From positions 3,046,501 through 3,110,500 of the forward strand of contig NZ_CP145886.1 in assembly GCF_038049935.1 (NCBI RefSeq): 64,000 bases of DNA, written 5' to 3'. A program made the translations under genes and the position numbers. Each line of letters opens with the position of its first letter. Position 1 is the stretch's first letter. The notes beneath the pieces were generated by a model. It saw only the letters and a program-made list of their open reading frames with translations, was not told where the DNA came from and made no database searches. Shown here in pieces: positions 40,258-49,937 of the stretch. The stretch comes from Rossellomorea sp. y25 (lineage in GTDB: Bacteria > Bacillota > Bacilli > Bacillales > Bacillaceae_B).

Positions 40258-42537
40258 CTATGGCAGGTGGGCTGAAAACGTTCCTTTTTTATCCCAAAAA
40301 CGATAGGTTATCGCCCCATTTTCTCCGGTGCTATATATAGTCATTCCTCTTCTCTCCAATCGTTCCACTACTTCAGGATGAGGGTGCCCAAATCGATTGG
40401 TTTCACCCGCAGAGATCACCGCAACAGACGGATTCGTTTCAACGAGGAACTCTTCAGTTGTACTCGTATTACTCCCATGATGACCTACTTTTAACACATC
40501 AATCGGCAAATCAAAGGTTCGGATGAACTCTTTCTCCCCTCGCTCTTCTAAATCCCCAGTAAATAACCATTTCAAAGATCCGATTTCTCCATATAAGACA
40601 ATGGAGTCATTATTGCCTTCATATTCCTCATCCTGTGGCGAAACAACATGCAGCCCATCCTTATCACCATCCCAACTGAATGGATACCGGGCTTCCTTAA
40701 CAGGAACCCTCTTTTGCCGGGCGAATTTCACGATTTTTTTCATTTCACCTTTATCCTCGCTGTTAGGGCTGATCAAGACTTCCTTCACTTTCATTTCCTC
40801 AAGAACCGCTTCTGTTCCGCCAATATGATCGAGATCTCCGTGTGTTAATATCAGGGTGTCAATGGATGTGATACCTTTACTTTTCAAAAAAGGAACGACG
40901 ATGTCTTCCCCTACAGAAAAACGATTCTTTCTCTCTTCCCATTTTTCTTTCGGAAACTGCATTTCCCCACCTGTATCGATAAGATAGGTTCCTCGATTGT
41001 ATGGCAGCTTGATCAATGTAGCATCACCTTGTCCAACATCCATGAATACGATCTCTCCATAGGGATTATAGGTGTTGATGAGCAGGTGCGAGGCTCCATA
41101 AAGAATCAAGAACAATCCGGAAAGCATATATTTCCTTTGTTCAAACCAAACGAACACAACGTAAATAACGATGAAATAACCGAGCAGCAAAAGAAAGTGA
41201 GGCTTCCCCAGCACAATTGTACTGAATGGAAAAGATGCAATCGCCGAAGAGATCCATTGTATGCAATCCAGAAGGTATTTATAAATGAGCAGCAACCACT
41301 CGAGAGATAGAAAAGACGTCAGAAAATAGACAATGATGCAAAGGGGAAGAACAATGATCGAGAAAAGGGGTACATAAAGAAGATTCGTGAGAAAGCCTAT
41401 CAAAGAGAATTCATAGAAATGATAGATGACGATGGGCAGTGAAGATAGCTGGGCAACAAGCGTTACTTTAAGCAATTGAACGATGGATGAAGAGGTATTT
41501 AAAATAGCTGATGAAGATACAACAAGAGAAAAACTCACTATAAATGACAGCTGAAATCCCACATTGAAAATAGAAAAGGGTTCGTATAATACAATGATGA
41601 TGAACACTACCGCCAGACTGTCAATCGTATTTAAGCTCTTTGCCACTTTTCTGCTCATAAGAATCACAATCAGCATGGAGGATGCCCTGATAACAGAAGG
41701 TGATGCTCCTGTCAGTACGATGTAACATAGGAGTAAAAAAATCCCTATCCATGTCACCGCTTCTTTTGTAATGCCTACTCTTAATAGGAAATAATGGAGA
41801 ATGGCAAAGATCAACCCGACGTGCAAGCCCGAAATCGCCAGTAAATGAACGACGCCGAGTTCCCTGAATGCCTGCATCGTATCTTCTGAGATCATATTCG
41901 TTTCCCCAAACATCAACGCTTGGGTCACTCCTACTGTTGAAGATGGAAATTCCCTTTCGATTTTCTTCAGTCCATTGAATCTCAGATGTATGAGGGCGTG
42001 TTTCCATTTGCCTTGATCCACGCATCCCCCGAAAGCTTGTACGTCGAGAATCCAATAAACTCCCCGCTGAGCTAAATAATTTTTATAATGAAATAAGTTT
42101 GGATTTTTATTCGGTTTGGGTTCTGTCAACTCTCCTTTCACTTCGCAGACAAAACCGGGCTTCACTTGTTGAAATTGTCGTTTTTCTTCCTCTGAAGAGA
42201 AATAAAAGCGCACGAGAACCTTTTCCTTCTTTATTTTGGCCAAGGAAACAAAGGTACTTCCTTCGATGGTTGGTATGTCATTGATTACGATTTGAAAGAC
42301 GTTTGGTGCAGGTTCTGATGGCAGAACGGTTTTCTGCCTTTTTTCTTGAATCGTGGTATTGAAAAAGGAAATGAAAAGAAATAAGAAGCAGAAAAGAAGA
42401 ACGGTGAAGGTCATTTTCCTGAGGAAAAGGGATAGAAGGAGCAAAGCAAGAACGACAGCACCCCAATGGAATTGAAGTGCCATCAGCGTCCCTGAAAGTA
42501 CTGAAAATGCCAGGTAAAGGCATATTCCTCTATTCAT
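40258..42537 (-). CDS. comEC: Competence protein ComEC (DNA channel)
   Basis: Polytopic membrane channel that imports single-stranded DNA during transformation. 759 aa. An N-terminal DUF4131 region with two or three membrane helices is followed by the competence domain (VHLLAISGLHVGLIFA at about 225). A C-terminal metallo-beta-lactamase-like domain carries LTHGDLDHIGG and the FTGD/GHHG motifs, suggesting nuclease function. It overlaps comEB by 8 bp. Confidence 0.95.
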   Translation of the reverse strand: MNRGICLYLAFSVLSGTLMALQFHWGAVVLALLLLSLFLRKMTFTVLLFCFLFLFISFFNTTIQEKRQKTVLPSEPAPNVFQIVINDIPTIEGSTFVSLAKIKKEKVLVRFYFSSEEEKRQFQQVKPGFVCEVKGELTEPKPNKNPNLFHYKNYLAQRGVYWILDVQAFGGCVDQGKWKHALIHLRFNGLKKIEREFPSSTVGVTQALMFGETNMISEDTMQAFRELGVVHLLAISGLHVGLIFAILHYFLLRVGITKEAVTWIGIFLLLCYIVLTGASPSVIRASSMLIVILMSRKVAKSLNTIDSLAVVFIIIVLYEPFSIFNVGFQLSFIVSFSLVVSSSAILNTSSSIVQLLKVTLVAQLSSLPIVIYHFYEFSLIGFLTNLLYVPLFSIIVLPLCIIVYFLTSFLSLEWLLLIYKYLLDCIQWISSAIASFPFSTIVLGKPHFLLLLGYFIVIYVVFVWFEQRKYMLSGLFLILYGASHLLINTYNPYGEIVFMDVGQGDATLIKLPYNRGTYLIDTGGEMQFPKEKWEERKNRFSVGEDIVVPFLKSKGITSIDTLILTHGDLDHIGGTEAVLEEMKVKEVLISPNSEDKGEMKKIVKFARQKRVPVKEARYPFSWDGDKDGLHVVSPQDEEYEGNNDSIVLYGEIGSLKWLFTGDLEERGEKEFIRTFDLPIDVLKVGHHGSNTSTTEEFLVETNPSVAVISAGETNRFGHPHPEVVERLERRGMTIYSTGENGAITYRFWDKKGTFSAHLP

Positions 42538-43093
42538 TAAAGAGTTTTATGTATTCTTGTTCATAGTAATTGAGCTTTTCTTCTGCAGCACCCTGTTTTC
42601 TCAAGTCTTCAATTAATTGGACCATCATGGAGGCTTTTTCTTTGTGTTTTACGTCGGTGCTGCTTTCGTCAAAAGCAACTTTCTCAACATGGACGTTTGC
42701 CTTTTCGAAAAGTTCAATGGCGTAAGGATGATTTTTATAGTCTTTTGCGTAATAAACCGTTTTGATTCCTGCCTGAATAAGAGCCTTACAGCATTGAAGA
42801 CATGGGAAGTGCGTAACATAAATATCCGCATTCTCCGTTCCCACGCCGAACTTTGAACATTGCAGCAGGGCATTCATTTCGGCATGGATCGTCCTCACGC
42901 AGTGATTGTCAATCACATAACATCCTTCATCTATACAATGATCCCCTCCTGCAATGGACCCATTATAACCTCCTGCAATGATTCGTTTTTCACGAACGAT
43001 GGTTGCCCCGACTGCCAGTCTTGTACACGTACTGCGCAGGGCAAGGAGCTGACTTTGAGCCATAAAATATTGATGCCAAGCGATTCTTTCCAT
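42530..43093 (-). CDS. comEB: dCMP deaminase family protein ComEB
   Basis: Zinc-dependent dCMP/cytidine deaminase family member encoded in the comE operon; dispensable for transformation in B. subtilis. 187 aa. Zinc site: HAEMNAL (H and catalytic E) and PCLQCCKAL. I chose the ATG at 43093 (MERIAWHQYF), 8 bp after AAGGAGG; another ATG is two codons upstream. Confidence 0.93.
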   Translation of the reverse strand: MERIAWHQYFMAQSQLLALRSTCTRLAVGATIVREKRIIAGGYNGSIAGGDHCIDEGCYVIDNHCVRTIHAEMNALLQCSKFGVGTENADIYVTHFPCLQCCKALIQAGIKTVYYAKDYKNHPYAIELFEKANVHVEKVAFDESSTDVKHKEKASMMVQLIEDLRKQGAAEEKLNYYEQEYIKLFNE

Positions 43094-43172
43094 CCCCATT
43101 CCTCCTTCTTTGATTTTTAGCTACATTTTATTTGTCTGTTTAAGTGTATAAAGACTTCCTATGTTCGTCAAT

Positions 43173-43778
43173 TCATTGAACATAAATATATTCTTTTAAT
43201 TTCTCAAAGGTTTTTTCACCGACTCCAGAGATGTTTTTAATTTCTTCTATAGCCTTAAAGGGACCATTTTCTTCACGATATTGGATAAAAGTCGACGCTT
43301 TGGCAGGACCAATTCCTGGCAGGGTTTCGAATTCCTGTTGTGTGGCAGTATTAATGTTTATTCCATCCTTTCCTGAATCGGCCCCGGGCATCGAAGGAGC
43401 CAGCCGGGTTGTTTCAATTTCTCCGATTTTGGGGACATAAATCATCATTTCGTCTGATACCTTTACAGCTAAATTGATCACTTTCTTATCTGCTTCTGCG
43501 GTGAAACCACCGGCTCGATCGATTACAAACTTCAGCCGATCGCCATGCCTCACCTCATATAATCCAGGGTGAACAACCTCTCCCTTTACGTCAACATACA
43601 CTTTTTCGACGGATTCCACTTCTTCAAGCTCCTTTTCTTTTTTAGCAGGGGCTGCTGTAAAAGTAGCCTCTTTCACTGGAGCTGCGGAAGCATTTTTTAA
43701 TATATATGCAATCAGGACAATGGCACAAATCATCAGAATCACAAGGACTGTTCTGTATTTTTCAATTAGGGACTGCAC
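43173..43778 (-). CDS. comEA: Competence DNA receptor ComEA
   Basis: Membrane-anchored dsDNA receptor for transformation. 201 aa: N-terminal signal anchor (about residues 9-27), an SLBB-like domain (KVYVDVKGEVVHPGLYEV), and two C-terminal helix-hairpin-helix motifs (FETLPGIGPAKA and IKNISGVGEKTF) that bind DNA. First gene of the comEA-EB-EC operon, divergent from comER. Confidence 0.95.
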   Translation of the reverse strand: MQSLIEKYRTVLVILMICAIVLIAYILKNASAAPVKEATFTAAPAKKEKELEEVESVEKVYVDVKGEVVHPGLYEVRHGDRLKFVIDRAGGFTAEADKKVINLAVKVSDEMMIYVPKIGEIETTRLAPSMPGADSGKDGININTATQQEFETLPGIGPAKASTFIQYREENGPFKAIEEIKNISGVGEKTFEKLKEYIYVQ

Positions 43779-43858
43779 AGGAAATCACCTCTGGTGGAAT
43801 ATTCATTGCAAGAAATTCATAAGTTTTAGGAGAGAGTGTGATAGAAGGAGGGCTGCAC

Positions 43859-44680
43859 ATGAAAGTAGGTATCATTGGAACGGGAAACATGGGGAAAATC
43901 ATTATTGAAGCTCTCATTGAATCAAAAGCGATTTCTCCTTCACATCTTCATATTACGAATCGTTCAATAAAAAAGGCCGAGGATATAAAAGAGAAATGGA
44001 ACAAAGTGAATGTGAGGTATTCAAATGAAGACGTAATTGCGTCATCTGACTTGATCTTCCTTTGTGTGAAACCTCATGATGTGTATGATGTGATTCAGGA
44101 GAATAAGAAAAGCTTTACAAAGGACAAATGCGTTGTTTCGATAACCAGTCCAGTTAGCGTGGATCAGCTAGAGTCGTTACTGACCAGTTCCTGCGCCCGA
44201 TTCATTCCAAGCATTACAAATCGCGCACTAAGCGGGGTGTCACTTTTAACGTATGGAAGTCATTGTTCAGATAAATGGAGACGAGATTTAACGAGGCTGG
44301 CTGAGCATATTTCCACACCTGTAGTGATTGATGAAAATGTGACGCGAGTGGCTTCTGACATTGTCAGCTGCGGGCCGGCTTTTTTCAGTTATGTCACACA
44401 AAGATTTATTAACGCTGCTGTGGAAGTGACGGAAATTGACAGGGAGACGGCTACTGTTCTGGCATCCGAAATGCTAGTTGGTCTTGGGGACTTATTAAAG
44501 AAAAATATTTATACATTACCGACACTTCAAGAGAAAGTTTGTGTAAAAGGAGGAGTGACCGGAATAGGCATTTCAGTCATGGAAAGGGAATTAGGAGATG
44601 TTTTCGAAAAATTATTTGAAGCTACACAAGAAAAGTTCGTGGATGACATTGAAGGAACGAAATCACAATTTGGAGTCTAG
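43859..44680 (+). CDS. comER: ComER, pyrroline-5-carboxylate reductase-like protein
   Basis: Divergent from comEA, as in B. subtilis. 273 aa with a Rossmann NAD(P) loop at the N-terminus (KVGIIGTGNMGKII). The C-terminal dimerisation segment is ProC-like. Later work in Bacillus links ComER to sporulation and biofilm rather than proline synthesis. I chose the ATG at 43859, after GAAGGAGGG. Confidence 0.92.
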   Translation: MKVGIIGTGNMGKIIIEALIESKAISPSHLHITNRSIKKAEDIKEKWNKVNVRYSNEDVIASSDLIFLCVKPHDVYDVIQENKKSFTKDKCVVSITSPVSVDQLESLLTSSCARFIPSITNRALSGVSLLTYGSHCSDKWRRDLTRLAEHISTPVVIDENVTRVASDIVSCGPAFFSYVTQRFINAAVEVTEIDRETATVLASEMLVGLGDLLKKNIYTLPTLQEKVCVKGGVTGIGISVMERELGDVFEKLFEATQEKFVDDIEGTKSQFGV

Positions 44681-44696
44681 CAGGACTCCTTTTTTA
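44671..44696 (+). terminator. Terminator of comER overlapping its stop codon
   Basis: GGAGTC/GACTCC stem with the TAG stop in the loop region, then TTTTTT. Confidence 0.75.
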
Positions 44697-44734
44697 TATT
44701 TCGACATAAAATGAATTTTCCCTTCTTTTTTAAC

Positions 44735-45379
44735 GCTCTTTTCGCAAAGATTGTTATTTTTAACATAAGTTCTGCATTGCTCTGTCAATTAATGTGTGCT
44801 GGATGGTGAGGGGAACTGCTCCGCTTTCCGCGGACGTTTGGCCGAGCCTCCTTAGCTTCGCTTCCGGGGTCTCGGCACGCCCGTACTTCCGCAGGAGTCT
44901 ACGCAGTTCCCCTCACCATCTTCAACATAATTTCCGTGACAGAGCTTCAACATGTACAAGAAAGTCATTTAACTAGAAAATATAATTCTTCTTTCATAAA
45001 AGGGAAATCAATCTCTACCCTTAATTAAGGTTGTTTGCTAAAATTCTTGTTCTGATTAATTTCCTTAAAGATACATGCTCAGAATGTTGATTGAAGCGGA
45101 AGGATGCTCGACTCCTGCGGGAATAGCTGGACAGTACGAAAAGCGGAGGGGCTTAGCTCAGGGGCGACAAGCATAAGACGAGTCTGCCGGAAAGGCGCAC
45201 TTTGCCTTTTTGGCAGACTTGGCTTATGACCTCGAGCCCCTAAGCCCCGTAGCTGGACAGGTGAGACCCCGGAGGCGCAGCCGAGGAGGCTCACCGCCAG
45301 CCCCGCGGAAAGCGAGCATCCTGGAGCGGAAATCAACTAGTACTTTCTTCTCTACAATAGCAACAAACTTTGCAGAACT
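44735..45379. mobile_element. Composite hairpin element (MITE-like), locus 2, with nested family C repeat
   Basis: About 645 bp. Left end GCTCTTTTCGCAAAGATTGT and right end AATAGCAACAAACTTTGCAG are inverted repeats of each other. Hairpin A: outer GCTCTGTCA (44780) / TGACAGAGC (44938), inner GGATGGTGAGGGGAACTGC and its complement. Hairpin B: AAGGATGCTCGACTCCTG with GCGAGCATCCT, interrupted by a family C repeat at 45139-45256. Same order as locus 1. No supported ORF. Confidence 0.7.
45139..45256. repeat. Palindromic interspersed element, family C, copy 3 (nested)
   Basis: AAAAGCGGAGGGGCTTAGCT to CTAAGCCCCGTAGCTGG. It folds as GGGGCTTAG/CTAAGCCCC, then CGACAAGCATAAG/CTTATGACCTCG, then GTCTGCCGGAAAGGC/GCCTTTTTGGCAGAC. 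An 11-bp direct repeat TAGCTGGACAG flanks it (45124-45134 and 45250-45260). Confidence 0.85.
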
Positions 45380-45409
45380 TTTTTATAAATCCTTTTGATA
45401 AGGCCATTC

Positions 45410-45454
45410 AAAAAAGCCGGACCATTTCTCTTTTCAGAGACGATCCGGCTTTTT
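45410..45454 (-). terminator. Terminator of the yqeG-yqeM operon
   Basis: AAAAAGCCGGA/TCCGGCTTTTT, with the inner TCTC/GAGA extending the stem; T-run on both strands. Confidence 0.9.
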
Positions 45455-45455
45455 A

Positions 45456-46202
45456 TTATTTCTTCTTACAGGTAAAGAAAATTCTTTCACTATGGTCTGT
45501 AGGAGCTTCTCCCGTGAAGTCTGCAGAGATCTCCAACACTTCGAACCCTGCATCCTTTAACCATTCCTTTAAGGTAAGAATGGGGTATGTCCGCTGTTTG
45601 TGAAGCTCTTCTACTCTTTCGTACTGATTCGTTTCCTCATCTTTCACGAAAAAAGTCAGTTCATGCTCTACACTATTGGGCACTTCTCCAGGAAAGCAAT
45701 CCCAAATGTATGAAACCTGATCATCCGTCAGGGTATACGTCTTGTTAATAAATATTTGCGTCATTTTAAAAATGGAATGCACATCAAATAGGAATAAGCC
45801 ACCCTGCTTCAGATGAGCAAATACACTTTTAAACGTATTTTCAACATCAAGTTCGTCTTCCAGGTAATTCAGGGAATCACAAAAAATCGTGATAAGATCG
45901 TATTCACCAAGTGAATCAAGCTTTGACATATCCTGTTGAAACAGATTAAGCTTTACGTTCATTTCTAATGCCTTTTCCTGAGCAACCATCAGCATATCCT
46001 GGGAGAGGTCAACACCTGTTACATCGTAACCGTCCCGGACTAGGCGCAGCGATAATTCCCCTGTGCCACAAGCGATGTCAAGAACACTTTTCCCTTGGAT
46101 TGAATGGGCCTTGGCTTGTTTATCGACAAACTCCAACCAGCCATCATATGGGACGTCCTGCATTAAATAATCGTACATATAAGCAAAACGTTCATAACTC
46201 AT
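45456..46202 (-). CDS. yqeM: Class I SAM-dependent methyltransferase YqeM
   Basis: 248 aa with motif I VLDIACGTGELSLRL (about residue 40) and an FCDSLNYL motif (about 106). The substrate is unknown; it is always linked to the rsfS/yqeK cluster in Bacillus. It starts directly after the rsfS stop with no gap and is the last gene of the operon. Confidence 0.9.
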   Translation of the reverse strand: MSYERFAYMYDYLMQDVPYDGWLEFVDKQAKAHSIQGKSVLDIACGTGELSLRLVRDGYDVTGVDLSQDMLMVAQEKALEMNVKLNLFQQDMSKLDSLGEYDLITIFCDSLNYLEDELDVENTFKSVFAHLKQGGLFLFDVHSIFKMTQIFINKTYTLTDDQVSYIWDCFPGEVPNSVEHELTFFVKDEETNQYERVEELHKQRTYPILTLKEWLKDAGFEVLEISADFTGEAPTDHSERIFFTCKKK

Positions 46203-46556
46203 TTAGTGACTCTCACCTTGTCCAACTTCGACGAAAGATGCATCTCCCCATAAGCGCTCAAGATTATAGTAACCTCTTTCCTCTTTATGGAACACGTGAG
46301 CGACTACATCACCTAAGTCGACTAAGATCCAGCGTGCTTGATCAAATCCTTCCAACCGTTTGACTGAATAGCCATTTTCTTCTGCTTTGTCCTTTAATTC
46401 ACGGGCAATTGCCTGTACCTGTTTGTCTGAGTTCCCGTGACAAATCAGGAAATAATCCGCAATTAAAGAAACACCTTTCATATCTAATACAACAATATCT
46501 TCAGCACGTTTATCATCAGCGGCATTAAACGCTAATTCTACTAAATTTTGTTCCAT
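46203..46556 (-). CDS. rsfS: Ribosomal silencing factor RsfS
   Basis: Binds L14 on the 50S subunit and blocks subunit joining during starvation. 117 aa of the Iojap/RsfS family, with DYFLICHGNSDKQVQAIA and RWILVDLGDVVAHVFH motifs. Between yqeK and yqeM on the minus strand. Confidence 0.95.
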   Translation of the reverse strand: MEQNLVELAFNAADDKRAEDIVVLDMKGVSLIADYFLICHGNSDKQVQAIARELKDKAEENGYSVKRLEGFDQARWILVDLGDVVAHVFHKEERGYYNLERLWGDASFVEVGQGESH

Positions 46557-46560
46557 TCCT

Positions 46561-47127
46561 TCATCTCCTCTGGTTTAAAATTAATCCGTTATAAAAGCGA
46601 AATGTATCCGGATAGATCGCTTGATTTTTTTTCATTAAAAACGTCATTGTATTTTGAAGAGCCTTTAAAATGCCTTGATCTAATGATTCTTTGGCGAGTT
46701 CCCTCACTTCTTCCACCCCGGGAAATTGTCGATTCGGCTCGATGTAATCAGCTAAATAGATCACTTTGTCCAGAGTGGTCATCTCTTCTTTTCCTGAAGT
46801 GTGGTAGCGAATGGCATTTAAAATATCTTCATCCTGTATACCAACTTCACGCTCTACAAGTAAGGCTCCTACAGGTGCATGCCAGAGCTCACTATTGTAC
46901 AGCAAAAGATCCTGAGCCAGCTTCTCTTCTACAATGATTCTTCGCATTTCATGCTTATCCCGGAACTTCGCATAGTCATGGAAAATCGCCGCTATTTCCG
47001 CCTTTTTCTCATCGGCTCCATACCGTTTCGCAAGCTCTATACTTGTGTCCATGACACCACAAGTGTGTATATAGCGATGTTCCGTTAAATGGTCTTTTAC
47101 GATTTCCAAGGCTTTTTCCCTATTCAT
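46561..47127 (-). CDS. yqeK: YqeK, HD-domain diadenosine tetraphosphatase
   Basis: Symmetrical Ap4A hydrolase of the HD superfamily. 188 aa. Metal ligands: H in RYIHTCGV, HD in AIFHDYAK, H in ELWHAPVG and D in YLADYIEP. It overlaps nadD by 8 bp. Confidence 0.93.
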   Translation of the reverse strand: MNREKALEIVKDHLTEHRYIHTCGVMDTSIELAKRYGADEKKAEIAAIFHDYAKFRDKHEMRRIIVEEKLAQDLLLYNSELWHAPVGALLVEREVGIQDEDILNAIRYHTSGKEEMTTLDKVIYLADYIEPNRQFPGVEEVRELAKESLDQGILKALQNTMTFLMKKNQAIYPDTFRFYNGLILNQRR

Positions 47128-47686
47128 ACAACTTCTCCTCCTTTATGAATCGACACACATCATCTGGAACTAAGTAGCGAACCGATTGTCCCTTTTTCAC
47201 TGTGTCGCGAATATAGGAAGAAGAAATATCAATTTCTGGAACCTCAATCAACTGAACATCAAACGAAGTCTCATGTGAATAGGAAGGACGATTGACACCA
47301 ATAAACCTTACCATTTCCTGAAGATCTCCGATTCGATACCACTTCGGGAGATATTCGATCATATCCCCGCCTATTATAAAAGAAAACTCGGTTTCCTCTT
47401 CCCTCTCGGTTAATAGCTTGATGGTGTCGTAGGTGTAAGAGGCACCCTCCCTTTCCAATTCAATCCGCTCAATGGAAAAGTGGGGGTTGCCCTTAATCGC
47501 TTGTTGCAGCATGAAGAGGCGCTGATTCGCCGTTACACGATCATCCACCTGTTTATGAGGAGGGACATGATTAGGAAGAAATCGAATTTCATCTAAATTT
47601 GCCTTCTTCAACACCTGCTCGGCAATAACCAAGTGGCCCATATGAGGAGGATTAAATGTCCCTCCCAGGAGTCCAACCTTTTTCAT
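47120..47686 (-). CDS. nadD: Nicotinate-nucleotide adenylyltransferase
   Basis: Makes deamido-NAD from NaMN and ATP. About 188 aa. Nucleotidyltransferase motif GGTFNPPHMGH (residues 7-17) and C-terminal SSSYIRDTV. The start is ambiguous: ATG at 47686 (MKKVGLLGG) matches the family; ATGs at 47689 and 47707 are also in frame. It lies just after yhbY. Confidence 0.94.
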   Translation of the reverse strand: MKKVGLLGGTFNPPHMGHLVIAEQVLKKANLDEIRFLPNHVPPHKQVDDRVTANQRLFMLQQAIKGNPHFSIERIELEREGASYTYDTIKLLTEREEETEFSFIIGGDMIEYLPKWYRIGDLQEMVRFIGVNRPSYSHETSFDVQLIEVPEIDISSSYIRDTVKKGQSVRYLVPDDVCRFIKEEKLYE

Positions 47687-47703
47687 CATTTTATCAATCC
47701 TTA

Positions 47704-47994
47704 TCATGGTAGGATTAATTGCTTGTTTTCCTTCGATTCTTTGTAAAGGACGATGGTACTTCCAATTACCTGGACAACCTCTGCTCCTACGCCTTTTGAT
47801 AGCTGGTCAGCTACCTCTGACTTATCCATATCACAGTTTTGAAGAACACTGATTTTCATCAGTTCTCTTACTTCAATCGCTTCTCCGATTGTTTTAATCA
47901 TATTTTCATTGACTCCGCCTTTTCCCACTTGGAAAACCGGATTTAAATGATGTGCTTCTGAACGTAAATATCTTTTTTGTTTACCTGTTAACAT
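47704..47994 (-). CDS. yhbY: YhbY/CRM-domain RNA-binding protein
   Basis: 96-aa CRM fold protein, associated with 50S assembly. Begins MLTGKQKRYLRSEAHHL and carries the GKGGVNEN loop (about residue 24). It overlaps the 3' end of aroE by 14 bp. Confidence 0.94.
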   Translation of the reverse strand: MLTGKQKRYLRSEAHHLNPVFQVGKGGVNENMIKTIGEAIEVRELMKISVLQNCDMDKSEVADQLSKGVGAEVVQVIGSTIVLYKESKENKQLILP

Positions 47995-48826
47995 GTTGAC
48001 CTCCTAGTTGTTGTAATACGGTGTTTTTCATTATCGAATACGGTGGAAAGATTCCAGTCCACTTTTCAAATGAAAGGGCTCCCTGGTACACAAACATATC
48101 AAGACCATTTTGAGTACGAGCACCTTTCTGATTCGCTTGCTTTAATAATGCTGTTTCTAAAGGGTTATAGATAATGTCACTAACGATGCACCCCTCTTTT
48201 AACTCTTTGATCGTTAATGGACTCCCTTTTATATGAGGAAACATTCCTATAGATGTTGTATGGATGATTACATCATATTGGTCCAATCTGTTTTCAGCAG
48301 CCTCAAGAGATAGAAAGCGCGAGTTTAAATCGAAAGGGCACGCTTTAATCATATTTTCTGCTCTCAATGCAGTCCGGTTGGTCACATCGATTCTCTTTAC
48401 TCCCAAAGAAGCAAGAGAATAATAAATGGCTCTCGCAGCACCACCGGCACCGATAATCAGCATCGATTTATCTTCAAGTTGGTCATCTGCTATATTTTTC
48501 AAGCCTTCAACAAACCCAAGACCGTCTGTATTATAACCGATCAGCTTACCGTTTTCATTGACAATCGTATTCACTGCCCCGATCGCCCCTGCCAATGGAT
48601 CGATTCCATCTAAGAGAGGCATGACATGTTCCTTATGGGGAACTGTCACATTCACTCCTTGAATTCCCAAAGCCTTTATTCCATTAATGGCTTGGGAAAG
48701 CTGCTCTTTTCTCACGTGAAATTTCACGTATGCAGAATCCATTCCACATTCTTGGAACGCAGCATTATGCATCTCGGGAGACATAGAATGGGCAATCGGA
48801 TCTCCTATAACACCATATAGAGCCAC
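47981..48826 (-). CDS. aroE: Shikimate dehydrogenase
   Basis: NADPH-dependent step of the shikimate pathway. 281 aa. Shikimate-binding SMSPEMHN (residues 14-21), catalytic lysine in VTVPHKE (about 65), NADP loop GAGGAARA (about 130). In an operon with yqeH and yhbY, as in B. subtilis. Confidence 0.95.
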   Translation of the reverse strand: MALYGVIGDPIAHSMSPEMHNAAFQECGMDSAYVKFHVRKEQLSQAINGIKALGIQGVNVTVPHKEHVMPLLDGIDPLAGAIGAVNTIVNENGKLIGYNTDGLGFVEGLKNIADDQLEDKSMLIIGAGGAARAIYYSLASLGVKRIDVTNRTALRAENMIKACPFDLNSRFLSLEAAENRLDQYDVIIHTTSIGMFPHIKGSPLTIKELKEGCIVSDIIYNPLETALLKQANQKGARTQNGLDMFVYQGALSFEKWTGIFPPYSIMKNTVLQQLGGQHVNR

Positions 48827-48836
48827 AGAATCCCTC

Positions 48837-49937
48837 CTAGATTAATGATTTTCTCAAGAAAACACTAACGCCTTTAGGAACATGGGCAGCAATGGTCGCC
48901 CCTCTGTCATTCACTGTAATCCATCCTAAACCTGAGAAGACGATATCTGTTTTTGCTTCTTTAATTCTGAACTCATGCCTCACAAGTGGAGGGAATGTGC
49001 CCATATCATCTTTTCTTGGCGGCTGCAACAGTTCTCCTGCATGGTTCATATAGAGCTCATCGGCTTTCTCAATCTTTGTGCGATGAATGGATAGTTCATT
49101 TGAGAAATAACAGGTAAATGCCTGACGCTCACCCGCCATGAAGTCAAAGCGTGCCAATCCACCGAAGAAAAGGGTTTGTTCCGGATTCAACTGGAAGGTT
49201 CTCGGCTTGATCTCTTTCTTGGGAGTAATGATTTTCAAATCCTGTTTATCAACAAAATGGGCCATCTGATGATGATTAATAATTCCCGGCGTGTCTATGA
49301 GTGATTCTTCGTCATCAAGTGGAATTTGAATCATATCGAGAGTGGTGCCAGGGAAGTGAGACGTCGTAATGACATCTTGTTCACCTGATACATGCTTGAT
49401 AATACGGTTTATAAACGTTGATTTCCCAACGTTTGTACACCCTACTACATACACGTCTTTCCCGTTTCGATAATGTTCAATCGCTTCGATCGCTTCGGTA
49501 ATCCCCTGACCTTTTGCAGCACTCACTAACTGAACATCAATAGGCTTTAACCCTAATTGACTTGCTTCATGCTTCATCCAATGAATCAGCTTGGAGGGTT
49601 TCACAGACTTGGGGAGAAGATCCACTTTGTTTCCGATTAGCAGAATCGGGTTAGACCCCACGAAACGATGCAATCCAGGCAGCCAGCTCCCATTGAAATC
49701 AAATATATCGACAATCTTGACAATCAACCCTTCTGAATCACCAAGTTCATTTAATATTTTCAAGAAGTCATCATCCGTTAAGGGGACATCCTGGACTTCA
49801 TTATAATGCTTTAATCTAAAGCAACGTTGACAAATAATCTCTTCTTTTTGAAGAGCCGAAGGAGGTGCATACCCCATTCCTTCCTTATTCTCCGTCTGGA
49901 TTTCAACGCCACATCCTATACATACAACTTGACTCAC
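48837..49937 (-). CDS. yqeH: Ribosome biogenesis GTPase YqeH
   Basis: Circularly permuted GTPase for 30S assembly. 366 aa. N-terminal zinc finger (CIGC...CQRC). G4 (NKVDLLP, about 105) precedes G1 (GCTNVGKST, about 168) and G3 (DTPG, about 218), the permuted order. Its start overlaps the yqeG stop by 4 bp. Confidence 0.96.
   Translation of the reverse strand: MSQVVCIGCGVEIQTENKEGMGYAPPSALQKEEIICQRCFRLKHYNEVQDVPLTDDDFLKILNELGDSEGLIVKIVDIFDFNGSWLPGLHRFVGSNPILLIGNKVDLLPKSVKPSKLIHWMKHEASQLGLKPIDVQLVSAAKGQGITEAIEAIEHYRNGKDVYVVGCTNVGKSTFINRIIKHVSGEQDVITTSHFPGTTLDMIQIPLDDEESLIDTPGIINHHQMAHFVDKQDLKIITPKKEIKPRTFQLNPEQTLFFGGLARFDFMAGERQAFTCYFSNELSIHRTKIEKADELYMNHAGELLQPPRKDDMGTFPPLVRHEFRIKEAKTDIVFSGLGWITVNDRGATIAAHVPKGVSVFLRKSLI

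Noticed and set aside
42530..43093. comEB as a horizontally acquired deaminase
   Set aside because: Position in comEA-EB-EC and zinc motifs are standard for Bacillus; nothing unusual in composition.
45079..45336. 85-aa minus-strand ORF
   Set aside because: Spans hairpin B and the nested C repeat; GC-rich palindromes leave frames open by chance.
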